Positions 9,821-18,307 of a DNA stretch of 64,000 nucleotides are shown here, one piece after another. Below the pieces are notes generated by a model. The model had not been told where the DNA came from, ran no database searches, and saw only the letters and a list, made by a program, of their open reading frames with translations. This stretch comes from Gracilimonas halophila (GTDB lineage Bacteria > Bacteroidota > Rhodothermia > Balneolales > Balneolaceae): the NCBI RefSeq assembly GCF_042684365.1, contig NZ_JBHULI010000024.1, positions 806,001-870,000 of the forward strand. Direction: 5' to 3'. Numbering within the stretch: the first letter of the stretch is position 1; every line of letters starts with the position of its first letter. The position numbers and the translations under genes were made by a program.

Positions 9821-9848
9821 GGGGATGATTATTGATCATCCCCTTTTT
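9821..9848. terminator. Rho-independent terminator between convergent genes
   Basis: GGGGATGAT-TATTG-ATCATCCCC is a perfect 9-bp stem with a 5-base loop followed by TTTTTT on the plus strand. It lies just after the S9 peptidase stop. Its T-run ends at the coaX stop codon, so it mainly serves the plus-strand gene. Confidence 0.85.
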
Positions 9849-10606
9849 TATGTATTAAATATTTTTTCTTCCAGCCGCTTCATACCTTCAAAAACTAAAA
9901 AAGAACGTAGTCTACTTTCTCTCTCTGTCATAGCTTTTATTACTGCGCCATCCCCACCGGTAATAAACAGATCGAAAGAACCGAATTCATCTTCATATTT
10001 ATCAAGCAAACCTTGGATCCCCATTTTATAAAACCCTGCTTGTCCCCATTTCAAAGAATCCACGGTGCTTTTCCCGGGCCATATTTTTGGCATCTCCATG
10101 TCAACTTTAGGCAAAGCAGGGGCTTTTTGTGACAAAACCTCACCGAAACCTGCTAGTCCCGGTGCTATCAACCCACCATGATACACATTGTTTTCATCCA
10201 TAAAATCAATGGTGATAGCTGTGCCGGCATCGATCACCACTACCGAATTATTAGTCTGGTCCGTTGCTCCGTAACAAGCTAAAAACCGATCTATCCCCAG
10301 TGTGTCAATAGTTTCATAATTAAGCATTCGCCGGGGGATATCTTTTACACCTAACTCTTGAAAGTGAATATCAGGTAATCGCTGTTTTATTACTTCCAAC
10401 ACATCCTTGCGAACACTGGAAACGACGATCTCCGAAAATGAGACCGAATGAGTTTCACACCATCGTACAAACCTTTCAGCGGAAACCGGTTTATCAACTT
10501 CCAATGACTTCCAATTCAATCCGTCTTTGTAAGCTCCTTTGATAGCGGAATTACCAATATCCAGATAAAGTGTATTTTTTGAAGAAGTGGAATCGATTTT
10601 GCTCAT
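9848..10606 (-). CDS. coaX: Type III pantothenate kinase
   Basis: This enzyme carries out the first step of coenzyme A synthesis, ATP-dependent phosphorylation of pantothenate, and is the CoaX form that is not feedback-inhibited by CoA. The 252-residue length is standard. It has the ASKHA-fold motifs: YLDIGNSAIKGA near the N-terminus (phosphate 1 motif), DTLGIDRFLACYGA at about 98-111, and VVIDAGTAITIDF at about 122-134. The C-terminal FDLFITGGDGAVI element also fits. panB and coaBC of the same pathway are elsewhere in this window. It is divergent from the SDR gene with 52 bases between the starts. Confidence 0.93.
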   Translation of the reverse strand: MSKIDSTSSKNTLYLDIGNSAIKGAYKDGLNWKSLEVDKPVSAERFVRWCETHSVSFSEIVVSSVRKDVLEVIKQRLPDIHFQELGVKDIPRRMLNYETIDTLGIDRFLACYGATDQTNNSVVVIDAGTAITIDFMDENNVYHGGLIAPGLAGFGEVLSQKAPALPKVDMEMPKIWPGKSTVDSLKWGQAGFYKMGIQGLLDKYEDEFGSFDLFITGGDGAVIKAMTERESRLRSFLVFEGMKRLEEKIFNT

Positions 10607-10658
10607 CTTTTTGTAGTACTTTTATACAATAAATTTAAAATAAAATACAGCTTTTATA

Positions 10659-11378
10659 ATGAATCTTGACTCAAAAATAGCCATCGTTACCGGTGCCAGC
10701 AGTGGAATTGGAGCTGAATTCAGCAAAATGCTCGTTGAAAATGGAACGGAAGTGTATGGACTTGCGCGCAGCACAGATAAATTAAAAAAACTCCAGAAGT
10801 CACTTGGTGATAAATTTCACCCCGTCACAATGGACATTTCCAACGCTGAAGATCTTGAAGGATGGGTGGATGATACTTTTAGTCGAAATCACCGGCCTGA
10901 TATTTTGATCAATAATGCCGGAGTTATGTATTCTGCTAATGTGGAAGACCTTACCATGAATGAGTGGCATACCATGATCAATGTGAACTTGAATGGTATC
11001 TTCTACCTTACCCGACTAATAGTTCCTTTGATGAAAGAAAATGAGCAAACATGCCATATTATCAATATTGCATCTATTGCAGGCTTGTTAGGGAACCCTA
11101 CTATATCCGGATATAACGCCAGTAAATTCGGCGTTCGGGGATTCAGTGAAGCTTTGTTTAAGGAATTGCGATATGATGGAATTAAAGTTACTTGTGTTTT
11201 CCCAGGCTCAATAAACACCGATCTGTTTGACAAGATCGATGGAATTGAAAATCATCCCAATATGATGAAAACAACGGATATCTCAGGTACGGTAAAATTC
11301 TTACTTGAAACGGACGACAATTTCCTGATCAATGAGATCACAATGCGTCCCCTGAATCCAAAAGATCCAACTTCATAA
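10659..11378 (+). CDS. Short-chain dehydrogenase/reductase (SDR)
   Basis: A classical SDR of 239 residues. The Rossmann motif TGASSGIGAEF is at residues 11-21, the NNAGVMYS motif at about 86-93, and the catalytic Ser in NIASIAG. Tyr and Lys are in YNASKFGVRGF (Tyr about 153, Lys about 157). NAD(P)-dependent oxidoreduction of an unknown alcohol or ketone is expected; substrate cannot be read from sequence. It is followed after 6 bases by the DUF4296 lipoprotein gene. Confidence 0.92.
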   Translation: MNLDSKIAIVTGASSGIGAEFSKMLVENGTEVYGLARSTDKLKKLQKSLGDKFHPVTMDISNAEDLEGWVDDTFSRNHRPDILINNAGVMYSANVEDLTMNEWHTMINVNLNGIFYLTRLIVPLMKENEQTCHIINIASIAGLLGNPTISGYNASKFGVRGFSEALFKELRYDGIKVTCVFPGSINTDLFDKIDGIENHPNMMKTTDISGTVKFLLETDDNFLINEITMRPLNPKDPTS

Positions 11379-11384
11379 GCACCT

Positions 11385-11822
11385 ATGGCCAAGGTTCTAT
11401 CAAAAAGAAATTTAGCTAAAGGAATCCTTTTCGGGTTGGTCTTTTTCATTTCATATTCATGCGTTGGACCTGAGGAGATACCGAAACCGAAGAACCTGTT
11501 ACCGGAAGATACCTATATTGACCTTTTAGTAGAGGTTCAGCATGTCATTACCTATAAAAATGCATATCCTGACAGCGTAAATTCCGATTCATTGACTTCA
11601 TTGGTCTATGACAAATATCAGGTGACGGAAGAGGAATTCCTTTCATCTCATGAGTATTATCAAAAACAGGTAAAAGAACAGGTGGAACGTATTGATGAAG
11701 CTCTGCTTCGACTTAGGGCTGAAGATGAACAACTAAAAGCTCATATGGATTCTGTTCTGAAAGCCAATACCCGCCGGGATTCTATCGCCCGGGCAGATAG
11801 TTCAAGAATCAGTGCTGAGTAG
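11385..11822 (+). CDS. DUF4296-type lipoprotein
   Basis: A 145-residue lipoprotein. The N-terminal hydrophobic segment ends in a lipobox-like FFISYSC (Cys about 26). EEIPKPKNLLPEDTYIDLLV, the MTEDxY-like helices and the repeated YxxYxVTEEEFLSSHEYY pattern match DUF4296 proteins of Bacteroidota and relatives, whose function is unknown. The C-terminal half is helical and charged. It is likely anchored in the outer or inner membrane facing the periplasm. Only 6 bases separate it from the SDR gene. Confidence 0.8.
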   Translation: MAKVLSKRNLAKGILFGLVFFISYSCVGPEEIPKPKNLLPEDTYIDLLVEVQHVITYKNAYPDSVNSDSLTSLVYDKYQVTEEEFLSSHEYYQKQVKEQVERIDEALLRLRAEDEQLKAHMDSVLKANTRRDSIARADSSRISAE

Positions 11823-11854
11823 CAAAACACCCCATAAAAGAAAAGAATTAGCTT

Positions 11855-13783
11855 TCAGATAAGTACATAAAATCCGGGCTTTGAGGGATTGGTTGTGGCT
11901 TTCTCTTCTTTTATAAGATACTGAACAGCCTGCACGACTTTATTTTTACCTAATTCACTCAAATGACAAAGTTCTTCAACAGAATGCTGCTCTTGCTTTA
12001 GCAGTTCATAGATCATTTCGATCTCCTCAGAAGCTGGAACTGATGTCTTATCAGATTCTGATCTCAGGCAGTTGTCACAATGGCCACAGGGCTTGGCGGA
12101 AGTATCTCCGAAGTAATTTCTCAGGTAGACTTCTCTGCACGTTTCCGTTAGTACATATCCATGCATCTGTTCAAGTTTCCGAAATAAATTATTACGATGT
12201 GATTCTACTTCTTTCTTGGTGAATGGCAGCTTTCTTGACCTCGCTTCCAGTACCTTTACAAGGGTACGTTCCTTATGCATTTCAAAGACCAGAATCTGAT
12301 CATTCTGCATGAGCACATTCAGTGCTTTAACTAAGGTGTTTCGTCTCAACCCTAATTTATCCAATACATAGTCTTCATCCAGCTGGATGATATTATGGAA
12401 AGCCATACTTCCAAACATCCGCTCCAGTTTATCGGTGAACTCAGCTTTTTCATCATTGTTACACTTTTCCCGAAAGGTCTTCAGTCCTGATGATCCTAAA
12501 GTAAATTGAATACCTACTGCAGGCTTTACTTCCTGCTGCATAGCTATGATCCCAAACTGATCCAGCAGCCTCATGGACGACATTGCCTTGCCATATGAGA
12601 GCTTTCCCCTCTTTTTGATCTGCTCAACATCAAAAGATCTCGACTCCTGCATTTCTGAGCCCACTGCAAGATGGAAACTATCACACAAGATCTGATAGGC
12701 ATGATTGAGCTCATCAAGCGTTGGATAGCTTTGGTCTAGGCGTTCATCGGCTTTGATGTAATCTGATCCCCTATACAATAGAATTGGAAAACTCTCGTCA
12801 CCATCCCGGCCTGCTCTCCCAGCTTCCTGATAATAAGCCTCAAGCGAGTACGGCATCTCTTCATGGATCACATATCGACAATCCGGTTTATCGATCCCCA
12901 TTCCAAATGCGTTGGTTGCGGCAACTAAAGGTGTTTCCCCTGTGATCCATCGCTGCTGAATGGCTTTGCGTTTTTCCGGTTCCACCCCTGCGTGATAAGC
13001 TTCCGTCTTGATTCCCAGCCTTGAAAACCTTTCAGCTAAATGTTCACAATTCTTACGGGTTCCTCCATAGATCAAGCCATCCCCTTTTTCAGCTCCTTTT
13101 TTAACGGATTCTTCCAGTTTTTGCTTTTTCTTCTCTGATTTCACCACCCACCATTTGAGGTTAGGGCGGGAAAATCCCCGGGAAATCACATTAGGTTTCT
13201 CAAATCCAAGTGATTCTACAATGTCTTTTTGAACTTCCGGAGTTGCCGTTGCAGTCAAAGCGATCCATCGGGTCTCATCTGCGATACTTTCAAGGGAAGT
13301 TCTTATCTCTCGGTAAGAAGGCCGGAAATCATGTCCCCATTCACTTACACAGTGTGCCTCATCAATAGCTACCAGATCAATATTTAACTTGGGGAGTTCG
13401 GCTTCCCATAAGGTTGTCTTTAGGCGTTCCGGGGCACAATACAACAACTTATACATTCCATTACGTGCGTTCACCAGCCTCTGCTCCACTTCATAAGAGG
13501 GAATAGTACTGTTGATAAAGGTAGCAGATACTCCTTTGGCTTTCAGTGCCTGAACCTGATCCTGCATTAACGCAACAAGAGGTGATATTACCAGCGTCAT
13601 CCCTTCAAAAACGGTAGCAGGGACTTGGTAACAAAGTGATTTCCCTCCCCCGGTAGGAAAAAGAACCAGCGTTTCATTTCCATCAAATACAGATTTTACC
13701 ACTACATCCTGTCCGGGACGGAATGCGTCAAATCCCCAAAATTTCTTTAAATTAGATTCTGCTTTGTTGTAATAATCTTGCAA
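11855..13783 (-). CDS. recQ: ATP-dependent DNA helicase RecQ
   Basis: A 3'-5' superfamily 2 helicase of 642 residues. Walker A PTGGGKS is at 43-49, and DEAH at 141-144 is followed by the RecQ-specific aromatic-rich loop (CVSEWGHDFRPSY). Motif VI is in YYQEAGRAGRDG. The zinc-binding domain has the four Cys in CREVYLR and PCGHCDNC, and a winged-helix region follows. The C-terminal part (after about 575) is short, and I see no HRDC domain with confidence. It functions in recombination and fork repair. It is convergent with the DUF4296 gene and divergent from the GH114-like pseudogene. Confidence 0.95.
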   Translation of the reverse strand: MQDYYNKAESNLKKFWGFDAFRPGQDVVVKSVFDGNETLVLFPTGGGKSLCYQVPATVFEGMTLVISPLVALMQDQVQALKAKGVSATFINSTIPSYEVEQRLVNARNGMYKLLYCAPERLKTTLWEAELPKLNIDLVAIDEAHCVSEWGHDFRPSYREIRTSLESIADETRWIALTATATPEVQKDIVESLGFEKPNVISRGFSRPNLKWWVVKSEKKKQKLEESVKKGAEKGDGLIYGGTRKNCEHLAERFSRLGIKTEAYHAGVEPEKRKAIQQRWITGETPLVAATNAFGMGIDKPDCRYVIHEEMPYSLEAYYQEAGRAGRDGDESFPILLYRGSDYIKADERLDQSYPTLDELNHAYQILCDSFHLAVGSEMQESRSFDVEQIKKRGKLSYGKAMSSMRLLDQFGIIAMQQEVKPAVGIQFTLGSSGLKTFREKCNNDEKAEFTDKLERMFGSMAFHNIIQLDEDYVLDKLGLRRNTLVKALNVLMQNDQILVFEMHKERTLVKVLEARSRKLPFTKKEVESHRNNLFRKLEQMHGYVLTETCREVYLRNYFGDTSAKPCGHCDNCLRSESDKTSVPASEEIEMIYELLKQEQHSVEELCHLSELGKNKVVQAVQYLIKEEKATTNPSKPGFYVLI

Positions 13784-13830
13784 TTTACAGCCGGTCGGTT
13801 AATGTTACTTTCATCTTAAAATACAAACCA

Positions 13831-14799
13831 ATGCGAACAAATCTGATCTTCCTGCTCTTAATTATTCTAACATGGTTTTCGTGTGGCAATATTCTCAGTG
13901 ATCCTGAAGATGGTACCGATTACCGATCGGAAATGCGATCTTTTGTCCAGGAAATATCAAGCTATGCGAAAGATCAGGATCCCAGTTTTGCAGTGATTCC
14001 TCAGAACGGACACCAGTTAGTAAGGAATGGAAACAATGTTTCCGCTTCATATCTAAATGCAGTCGATGGACTTGCTCAAGAGAGTTTATTCTTTGGATAT
14101 CCGGAAGATAACCTCCCCACTACTGCCACAATAACCAATACCCTTATTTCACTATTAAACATCGGTAAGCAAAATGGGAAAACAATTTTAGTTACGGATT
14201 ATGTCTCTACATCTTTTAAAGTAAATACTTCCTATTCTTAAAACCAGGCCCTTGGATACCTTTCATTTGCAGCTCCGGAGCGTGATCTTACGGTCATACC
14301 TTCAACTCCCCAGACTCTTCCAGGTGAAAACAATAACAACATCACTAATCTAAGCCAGGCAAAAAACTTTCTTTATTTACTTAACAAATCAGAGTTTTCC
14401 GGAAAGAATGATTTTATAACATCTGTTGAAAATACCAATTACGATGTACTTATCATTGATGCATTCTATAACGAAAACTTATATACAGAGCAGGATATGG
14501 CCCGACTTCGCCAAAAAAAGAATGGAGGCACACGTATGGTCATCAGTTACATGAGTATCGGTGAGGCGGAAGAATATCGTTATTATTGGCAGAATAGCTG
14601 GAGGGTTGGTAATCCGGATTGGCTGTTTTCAGAAAACCCCAACTGGCCTGGTAATTATAAAGTGAAATATTGGGATGAAAACTGGCAAGCGATCATCTAC
14701 GGTGATGAAGATTCCTACCTGCAAAAGATCATTGATTCAGGCTTTGATGGAGTATATTTAGATATTATAGATGGATTTCAATATTTCGAGAACCGATAA
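13831..14799 (+). pseudogene. GH114/TM1410-like glycoside hydrolase lipoprotein broken by one in-frame stop
   Basis: A single frame of 323 codons is interrupted only by TAA at 14239-14241 (codon 137). Reading through gives continuous sequence: lipoprotein signal (LTWFSC lipobox), VLVTDYVS strand, YLSFAAPERDL, DVLIIDAFYN, RMVISYMSIGEAEEYRYYW, and GFDGVYLDIIDGFQYF at the end. These are hallmarks of the TIM-barrel family that includes endo-alpha-1,4-polygalactosaminidase. The context SYS-stop-NQALGYLSFA suggests CAA (Gln) changed to TAA by one C-to-T transition. No frameshift or other decay is seen, so the lesion is recent or a sequence error. The 5' piece alone encodes 136 residues without the catalytic part. 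Confidence 0.8.
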
Positions 14800-14810
14800 A
14801 AAAGGTCATA

Positions 14811-14840
14811 AAAAAAGCCGAGATCCATTGATCTCGGCTT
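14811..14840. terminator. Bidirectional terminator
   Basis: AAGCCGAGAT-CCATTG-ATCTCGGCTT is a perfect 10-bp stem, preceded by an A-run (serving as a T-run on the minus strand). It lies between the convergent GH114-like pseudogene and fasciclin gene. Confidence 0.85.
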
Positions 14841-14866
14841 AGAATTGTCCTGCCTGGTAATATAAT

Positions 14867-15409
14867 TTACCAGTCTTTGTCGTTTTTTGCTTTTTCAGCA
14901 GCAGCTAATGCCTCTTTGATACTTGGAGGAAGAATCACTGTATCGATCACGTGAACCACTCCGTTTGAAGCATCAATATCTGCCATTGCTACTTTAGCAT
15001 TATCAACCATTACATTACCATAGCTGATATCAATAGTTATTTCGCTTCCTTGTACTGTTTCAGCCTGCATGCCATCTTCCAGGTCTCCTGACATCACTTC
15101 AGCTCCAACAACATGGTACGTAAGCACCGCTGTTAGCTGATCTTTGTTCTCAGGTTTCAATAGCATTTCAAGCACACCTTCAGGAAGTGCTTCAAAAGCA
15201 GCATTCGTAGGTGCAAACACGGTAAAAGGACCGTCACTCTGTAGCGTCTCTACCAACCCTGCTGCTTTAACGGCAGTAACGAGGGTCGAAAGTTCGTCGG
15301 TTGCAACAGCGAGTTCTACAATATCACTGTCTTGCGCTTGTACATTCGTGGACAGAAGCAGTGCAAAAATCATTGCAAAAACTCCTGTTATATTTCTAAG
15401 TGTTCTCAT
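14867..15409 (-). CDS. Secreted fasciclin (FAS1) domain protein
   Basis: The 180-residue protein has a signal peptide (residues 1-25, ending TNVQA) and a single FAS1 domain. Conserved segments are LVTAVKAAGLVETLQ, the diagnostic GPFTVFAPTNAAFEALP (about 61-77), LTYHVVGAEV, and GVVHVIDTVILPP (about 151-163). FAS1 domains mediate extracellular adhesion in many bacteria; the specific role here is unknown. The C-terminal tail is short and Lys-rich. The gene is flanked by a strong terminator downstream. Confidence 0.93.
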   Translation of the reverse strand: MRTLRNITGVFAMIFALLLSTNVQAQDSDIVELAVATDELSTLVTAVKAAGLVETLQSDGPFTVFAPTNAAFEALPEGVLEMLLKPENKDQLTAVLTYHVVGAEVMSGDLEDGMQAETVQGSEITIDISYGNVMVDNAKVAMADIDASNGVVHVIDTVILPPSIKEALAAAEKAKNDKDW

Positions 15410-15459
15410 GATGAATAGATTTAATTAAGATTGAATAGTCAGCTTTAATAATGCTAAGT

Positions 15460-15491
15460 ATTTAATTTTCATTCCATTTTGAAAATTAAAT
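15460..15491. other. AT-rich hairpin after the GNAT gene
   Basis: ATTTAATTTTC and GAAAATTAAAT form a perfect 11-bp inverted repeat with a 10-base loop, immediately after the stop codon of the minus-strand GNAT gene. It may work as a transcript end but lacks GC pairs and a T-run. Confidence 0.4.
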
Positions 15492-15968
15492 CTATTTCTC
15501 TCTCACCATCATAGCTACGCTTTTTGTTCCATTTCCTGTGACCTGTTCAGCTACTTGATTGAACCCCAGCATGTTATGAAAAGCAAAAGAATCCGGATTC
15601 GGGGGTTTAATGTTCACTTCACAGGTAATTATTTTTTTCTCGGAGGTCGAAAAAAGATGATCATAAAGCGCTGTTCCAAATTTTTGTCCCCTGAATTTTT
15701 CGGATATCACTATACGATCCACATAATCAAAATCTGAATAGTTATTACAAAAGAAAGCATAATTCAGGCTGTCATATTCCAGACCTTTCTGTAAGACGAT
15801 CATAAACCCCGCTATTTCTTCTTTGCTTTCTATGATCAGAAAAGGATCGGCTTGTTTTAGAAATCGCCTCATATCTGAAAGCGTAACATCACTTACATGG
15901 GGTAAGGCCGCTGCGTTTAGCTCTAATACAGCCGGAAGGTCTTCTTTTGTAGCGAGTCTGATATTCAT
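15492..15968 (-). CDS. GNAT family N-acetyltransferase
   Basis: A 158-residue acetyltransferase. It opens MNIRLATKEDLPAVLELN, the usual beta1-alpha1 of GNAT folds. The acetyl-CoA pyrophosphate loop appears as VISEKFRGQKFGTALYDHL (about 91-109), and NPDSFAFHNMLGFNQVAE near 125-142 is the typical beta6-alpha4 region. The acceptor is unknown; the order of motifs fits small-molecule or protein N-acetyltransferases. It is divergent from the aminotransferase gene, with about 80 bases between the starts. Confidence 0.85.
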   Translation of the reverse strand: MNIRLATKEDLPAVLELNAAALPHVSDVTLSDMRRFLKQADPFLIIESKEEIAGFMIVLQKGLEYDSLNYAFFCNNYSDFDYVDRIVISEKFRGQKFGTALYDHLFSTSEKKIITCEVNIKPPNPDSFAFHNMLGFNQVAEQVTGNGTKSVAMMVREK

Positions 15969-16047
15969 TTATGAAAACGATTGGGATTTGTTAACTGAAA
16001 TTTCGAGCTTGTGGCAACCAATAAAAGTAAATAAGTATTACGAATTC

Positions 16048-17193
16048 ATGGATTGTAAAAAATCAGATTTCCAGCTTGATCATTCCGTAACTTACTTCAA
16101 TTGTGCATATATGTCACCCCAGTTAAAAGTGGTTGAAGAAGCAGGAAAAATGGGATTACAACGTAAAAGGAATCCCTTCAAGATTTCAACGGAAGAATTT
16201 TTTGGCGAGACCGATATGCTTCGTGAGGAATACGCCAAGCTCATCCATGCTTCAGACCCGAATCACATTATTGTGATTCCTTCGGTATCGTATGGAATGG
16301 CTAATGTTGCCAGGAACCTTCCGCTCTCAAAAGGTGATAACATTATCGTTGTGGGTGAACAATTTCCGAGTAATGTCTATCCCTGGAGAACAGCCGCTGA
16401 TGAAGGAGGGGCAGAGATCATAACCGTCACTCCTCCCAAAGAATCCAAAGACCGGGGAAAGCTGTGGAATGAAAAGATCCTGAATGCCATCACTCCAAAG
16501 ACGAAATTAGTAGCTCTGGGCAATATTCACTGGGCCGATGGCACCTTATTTGACTTAAAAAAAATCCGCAAACAAACCCGGAATGTTGGAGCATGGCTCG
16601 CTATCGACGGAACCCAATCTGTAGGCGCTCTCCCTTTCGATGTTTCGGAAATTCAACCCGATGCTTTAGTTTGCGCCGGTTACAAATGGCTGATGGGTCC
16701 ATATAGCATCGGACTGGCTTACTACGGCCCGGCTTTGGATAACGGAAAACCGGTAGAAGAAAATTGGATCAACCGCTACGAAAGCGAAAACTTCGCCAAC
16801 CTGGTAAATTACAATGATGATTACCAGCCGGGAGCCTTGCGATATGAAGTCGGCGAACACAGTAATTTCATTTTAGTACCGATGATGTTGGCTGCTGTCA
16901 AGCAATTAAATGCCTGGGGGCCGGAGAACATCCAAACCTATTGCAGAGATCTTATTTCCGACGGGATCAAAAAACTTAAAAAAGCAGGGTACAAGATCGA
17001 AGATGAGGATTACCGTTCCTCCCACCTATTTGGAATTCGTTTGGGTGATGGTCACAACATGGAAGAGATCAAAGCTAAATTTGAAAAGCAGAACATTCTT
17101 GTTTCATTCCGGGGAGATTCTATTCGCGTTTCTCCGAATGTATATAACACGGATGAAGAATTTGAGAGGTTTGTTAATGCTTTGGTAGATTAG
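16048..17193 (+). CDS. Class V aminotransferase-fold PLP enzyme
   Basis: I start it at the ATG at 16048 (381 residues, MDCKKSDFQLDHSVTYFNCA). The longer frame that starts at 15823 would overlap the divergent GNAT gene and adds no recognisable fold. Features of the class V (cysteine desulfurase / isopenicillin-N epimerase-like) fold are present: YFNCAYMSP near the N-terminus, IPSVSYGMANVARNLP (about 75-90), AIDGTQSVGALPFD (about 187-200), and the PLP lysine in CAGYKWLMGP (about 213). The C-terminal small domain ends DSIRVSPNVYNTDEEFERFV. The substrate is not identifiable. Confidence 0.88.
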   Translation: MDCKKSDFQLDHSVTYFNCAYMSPQLKVVEEAGKMGLQRKRNPFKISTEEFFGETDMLREEYAKLIHASDPNHIIVIPSVSYGMANVARNLPLSKGDNIIVVGEQFPSNVYPWRTAADEGGAEIITVTPPKESKDRGKLWNEKILNAITPKTKLVALGNIHWADGTLFDLKKIRKQTRNVGAWLAIDGTQSVGALPFDVSEIQPDALVCAGYKWLMGPYSIGLAYYGPALDNGKPVEENWINRYESENFANLVNYNDDYQPGALRYEVGEHSNFILVPMMLAAVKQLNAWGPENIQTYCRDLISDGIKKLKKAGYKIEDEDYRSSHLFGIRLGDGHNMEEIKAKFEKQNILVSFRGDSIRVSPNVYNTDEEFERFVNALVD

Positions 17194-17239
17194 CTAAAAC
17201 AACCTACTTTGGATGAACCATTAATAATTTTTATTTCCT

Positions 17240-17482
17240 ATGAAAACAATGACTTGTAAACAATTGGGTGGAGCCTGCGATAAGGAATTCAAAGCTGAAA
17301 CCTTCGCCGAGATTGCTGAACAGAGCAGAAAACACGGTAAGGAAATGTTCAAGCAAGATGATGAAGCACATTTACAGGCCATGCAAGAAATGTCGGAGAT
17401 GATGAACGACCCTGAAGCTATGAAGCAATGGATGGAGAAAAAACGTAAAGAATTTGAATCCCTTCCTGAAGAGACTAGTTGA
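17240..17482 (+). CDS. DUF1059 small protein
   Basis: An 80-residue protein that opens MKTMTCKQLGGACDKEFKAE with the conserved Cys pair (TCKQLGGACD) of the DUF1059 family. A helical, Met-rich charged tail (MQEMSEMMNDPEAMKQWM) follows. The family function is unknown. It lies 46 bases after the aminotransferase and ends at a strong terminator. Confidence 0.85.
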   Translation: MKTMTCKQLGGACDKEFKAETFAEIAEQSRKHGKEMFKQDDEAHLQAMQEMSEMMNDPEAMKQWMEKKRKEFESLPEETS

Positions 17483-17487
17483 TATAA

Positions 17488-17517
17488 AAAAAGCCGACTC
17501 TTTAGAGTCGGCTTTTT
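17488..17517. terminator. Bidirectional terminator
   Basis: AAAAAGCCGACTC-TTTA-GAGTCGGCTTTTT is a 13-bp perfect stem with flanking A and T runs. It lies between DUF1059 (+) and sdhB (-), which converge here. Confidence 0.92.
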
Positions 17518-17540
17518 AAATCTGATTATATCTTCAGTAA

Positions 17541-18299
17541 CTAGTCACCGCTCACCACTGCTTTCATATAATCTCTTCTCATTTCAGCAATAGCTGAGAT
17601 GGAGATTCCCACCGGACAAACGGCTTCACATTCTGCGAAGTTGGAGCAGTCACCAAAACCCTCTTCTTTCATTTGATCTACCATAGCAACCACGCGGTTA
17701 GAACGCTCCACTTCACCCTGAGGTAACTTATTCAGGTGAGCGATCTTAGCACCGGTGAATAACGAGGCAGAAGCATTTGGACAAGCTGCCACACAAGCAC
17801 CGCAACCTATACAGGTAGCGTAATCAAAAGCAGCATCGGATTTCTCTTTTTGAACCAGAATTGAGTTTGCCTCAACAGCAGATCCTGTTTTGATAGAAAC
17901 ATATCCTCCGGCTTCAATAATGCGATCGAAGGCGCTTCGGTCAACCACCAGATCTTTAATAACAGGGAACGAAGCAGCTCTTGGCGGTTCAATAGTAATA
18001 TGATCGCCATCGCTGTAGTTACGCATGTGTAACTGACAAGCTGCTACTCTTTCTTTAGGTCCGTGTGCCTGACCGTTAATTACCAGGTTACAAGAACCGC
18101 AAATTCCTTCCCGGCAATCATAATCGAATTCAACCGGTTCCTTATCTTGCAGCATCAGCTCTTCGTTGAGCACATCCAGCATTTCGAGGAACGACATATG
18201 CTCGTTCACATTGTCGAGCGTATATTCCTCAAAATAGCCTTTTGCATTCGGGCCGTCTTGCTTCCAGTATTTCAGATGAATGGTCATTTCTTTACTCAT
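17541..18299 (-). CDS. sdhB: Succinate dehydrogenase/fumarate reductase iron-sulfur subunit
   Basis: The electron-transfer subunit of complex II, 252 residues. The N-terminal 2Fe-2S ferredoxin domain has CREGICGSCNLVING (about 62-75) plus Cys in ERVAACQLH. The C-terminal domain carries CIGCGACVAACPNAS (about 163-177) and CSNFAECEAVCPVGIS (about 217-232) for the 4Fe-4S and 3Fe-4S clusters. It is the last gene of the sdhC-sdhA-sdhB operon, 8 bases after sdhA, and ends before a bidirectional terminator. Confidence 0.96.
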   Translation of the reverse strand: MSKEMTIHLKYWKQDGPNAKGYFEEYTLDNVNEHMSFLEMLDVLNEELMLQDKEPVEFDYDCREGICGSCNLVINGQAHGPKERVAACQLHMRNYSDGDHITIEPPRAASFPVIKDLVVDRSAFDRIIEAGGYVSIKTGSAVEANSILVQKEKSDAAFDYATCIGCGACVAACPNASASLFTGAKIAHLNKLPQGEVERSNRVVAMVDQMKEEGFGDCSNFAECEAVCPVGISISAIAEMRRDYMKAVVSGD

Positions 18300-18307
18300 A
18301 ATATTCC

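Noticed and set aside
15823..16047. 75 extra N-terminal codons of the aminotransferase frame
   Set aside because: They overlap the divergent GNAT gene and precede the natural class V N-terminus; the ATG at 16048 fits better.
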